A DNA stretch of 64,000 bases from Flavobacterium oncorhynchi (GTDB taxonomy: Bacteria > Bacteroidota > Bacteroidia > Flavobacteriales > Flavobacteriaceae), in contig NZ_MUHA01000007.1 of NCBI RefSeq assembly GCF_002217355.1, positions 493,519 to 557,518 of the forward strand, written 5' to 3'. Position 1 is the first letter of the stretch; each line of letters starts with the position of its first letter. Below, piece by piece: positions 63,021-64,000 of the stretch. Under the pieces are notes generated by a model. It was not told where the DNA came from. It was given only the letters and a program-made list of their open reading frames with translations, and searched no databases. The translations under genes were made by a program, and so were the position numbers.

Positions 63021-64000
63021 TTGAAAAAATTCACGAGTTACAAACAAGCAGATTTTAAAGATTGCGGACCAACATGTTTAAAGATTATAGCTAAACATTA
63101 TGGTAAAACAATTAATATTCAGGAGCTGCGCGATGCGAGCGAAACGACTCGTGAGGGAAGTAATTTGCTTTTTTTGAGTGATGCCGCAGAAAAAATTGGT
63201 TTTAGAACTTTAGGCGTAAAACTAAGTGCAGAGCGCCTTGAAGAAGCACCGCTTCCGTGCATTTTACATTGGAACAAAAATCATTATGTAGTACTTTATA
63301 AAATTAAAAAAGGGACTTATTATATATCAGATCCTGCTTTTGGTTTAATTGAATATAATAAAGAGGACTTTCTTAAATTTTGGATTGGAAATAATGCCGA
63401 TGATTCGACTCAAGAAGGTATCGCTTTATTGATTGAGGCCACGCCAAAATTCTTCCAATCTGAATTTGATAAGGAAGATGCTAAAGGAATTGGCTTTGGA
63501 TTACTTTCGCAATATGTACTTCGCTATAAATCATTTTTGATTCAATTGTCTATAGGTTTATTAGCAAGTAGTATGTTGCAGCTTATTTTTCCATTCTTAA
63601 CGCAAAGTATTGTTGATATTGGAATACAGAACCAGAATATTCATTTCGTTTATCTAATTCTTTTTGCGCAGTTATTTCTATTTGCAGGAAGAACAGGTTT
63701 AGAGCTTATCAGGAGTTGGATCTTATTGCATCTTTCGACCCGCATCAATATTTCACTCATCTCGGATTTCTTTATTAAGCTAATGAATCTGCCCATTTCA
63801 TTTTTTGATGTGCGAATGACAGGTGATATTATGCAGCGTATAAATGACCATCGCCGAATTGAGAAAATCTTAACCACATCTTCATTAAACGTCTTGTTTT
63901 CTATAATAAATATGTTTGTGATGGGAGCCGTTTTAGCTTATTTTAATCTAAAGATATTTTTAGTCTTTTTTGTTGGAAGCCTTCTTTACTTTGGATGGAT
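63021..64000 (+). CDS. Peptidase-containing ABC transporter (C39 domain), N-terminal part
   Basis: The first 326 residues of a bacteriocin-type exporter; the rest, including the ATPase domain, lies beyond the right edge. The N-terminal C39 domain has the full catalytic set: Q9, C15 in DCGPTC, H88 in NHYVVLY and D104 in SDPAFG. The ABC membrane domain starts near residue 165. It is the enzyme that cuts double-glycine leaders and exports the core. The start is TTG at 63021; no in-frame ATG precedes it after the upstream stop. Identification secure, length unknown. Confidence 0.92.
   Translation, partial: MKKFTSYKQADFKDCGPTCLKIIAKHYGKTINIQELRDASETTREGSNLLFLSDAAEKIGFRTLGVKLSAERLEEAPLPCILHWNKNHYVVLYKIKKGTYYISDPAFGLIEYNKEDFLKFWIGNNADDSTQEGIALLIEATPKFFQSEFDKEDAKGIGFGLLSQYVLRYKSFLIQLSIGLLASSMLQLIFPFLTQSIVDIGIQNQNIHFVYLILFAQLFLFAGRTGLELIRSWILLHLSTRINISLISDFFIKLMNLPISFFDVRMTGDIMQRINDHRRIEKILTTSSLNVLFSIINMFVMGAVLAYFNLKIFLVFFVGSLLYFGW

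Noticed and set aside
1..64000. CRISPR arrays, prophage or complete insertion sequences
   Set aside because: No regularly spaced direct repeats of 25-40 bp, no phage structural genes and no intact transposase frame were seen.

Overview
This is a visibly AT-rich segment of a Flavobacteriia chromosome, most probably Flavobacterium. The evidence is the gene repertoire (unfused NuoC and NuoD, TonB-dependent receptors with an N-terminal carboxypeptidase-regulatory-like domain, an aspS/sucA/sucB housekeeping set, numerous signal-peptide and lipoprotein genes), promoters of the Bacteroidota type (TTG, about 19-20 bp, TAnnTTTG), and several families of intergenic palindromes. No phage, complete insertion sequence or CRISPR array was seen.

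Layout. 1-2040: promoter-proximal end of a complex I operon (nuoA-B-C-D, minus strand, nuoD cut by the window edge). 2.2-8.5 kb: a cold-shock protein, aspS followed by two envelope proteins of unknown function, a TlpA-like thioredoxin and a MORN-repeat protein. 8.5-14.5 kb: a probable siderophore locus (TonB-dependent receptor, two small membrane proteins resembling DUF3649/DUF3325, two PepSY-type membrane proteins that may reduce ferric siderophores). 14.6-18.8 kb: 2-oxoglutarate dehydrogenase E2 and E1. 20.4-27.4 kb: a trehalose locus (LacI regulator with two tandem operators, TonB-dependent receptor, MFS permease, cytoplasmic GH37 trehalase with a fungal-type calcium loop). 27.7-35.9 kb: polyprenyl synthase, then a YceI gene and a TetR-TolC-MFP-RND efflux operon, linked by three copies of an identical operator architecture.

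36.0-45.9 kb: an envelope locus with an ECF sigma factor and TPR anti-sigma-like protein, divergent from genes for a small membrane protein, a lipoprotein, a PKD/beta-barrel protein, a periplasmic TPR-CHAT (caspase-like) protease and an overlapping cytoplasmic retropepsin-like protein. 46.2-56.5 kb: ordinary metabolism and transport (TatD, acyltransferase, asparaginase, MFS/LysR pair, tRNA-Ser, GNAT, nitrilase, AraC, DUF3050, glutaryl-CoA dehydrogenase).

56.6-64.0 kb is the most unusual part. It holds a membrane-spanning TPR/AraC regulator; three tandem cysteine-free minipeptides with a double-glycine leader and a conserved DPGKGGLGG-x-N tail; a VKOR-thioredoxin fusion (disulfide forming); four small cysteine-containing peptides with a second leader type, separated by a duplicated 200-bp element; and a C39-peptidase ABC exporter running off the right edge. 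Read together, this is a probable system for making, oxidising, trimming and exporting two families of secreted peptides. Product structure and activity cannot be read from the sequence.
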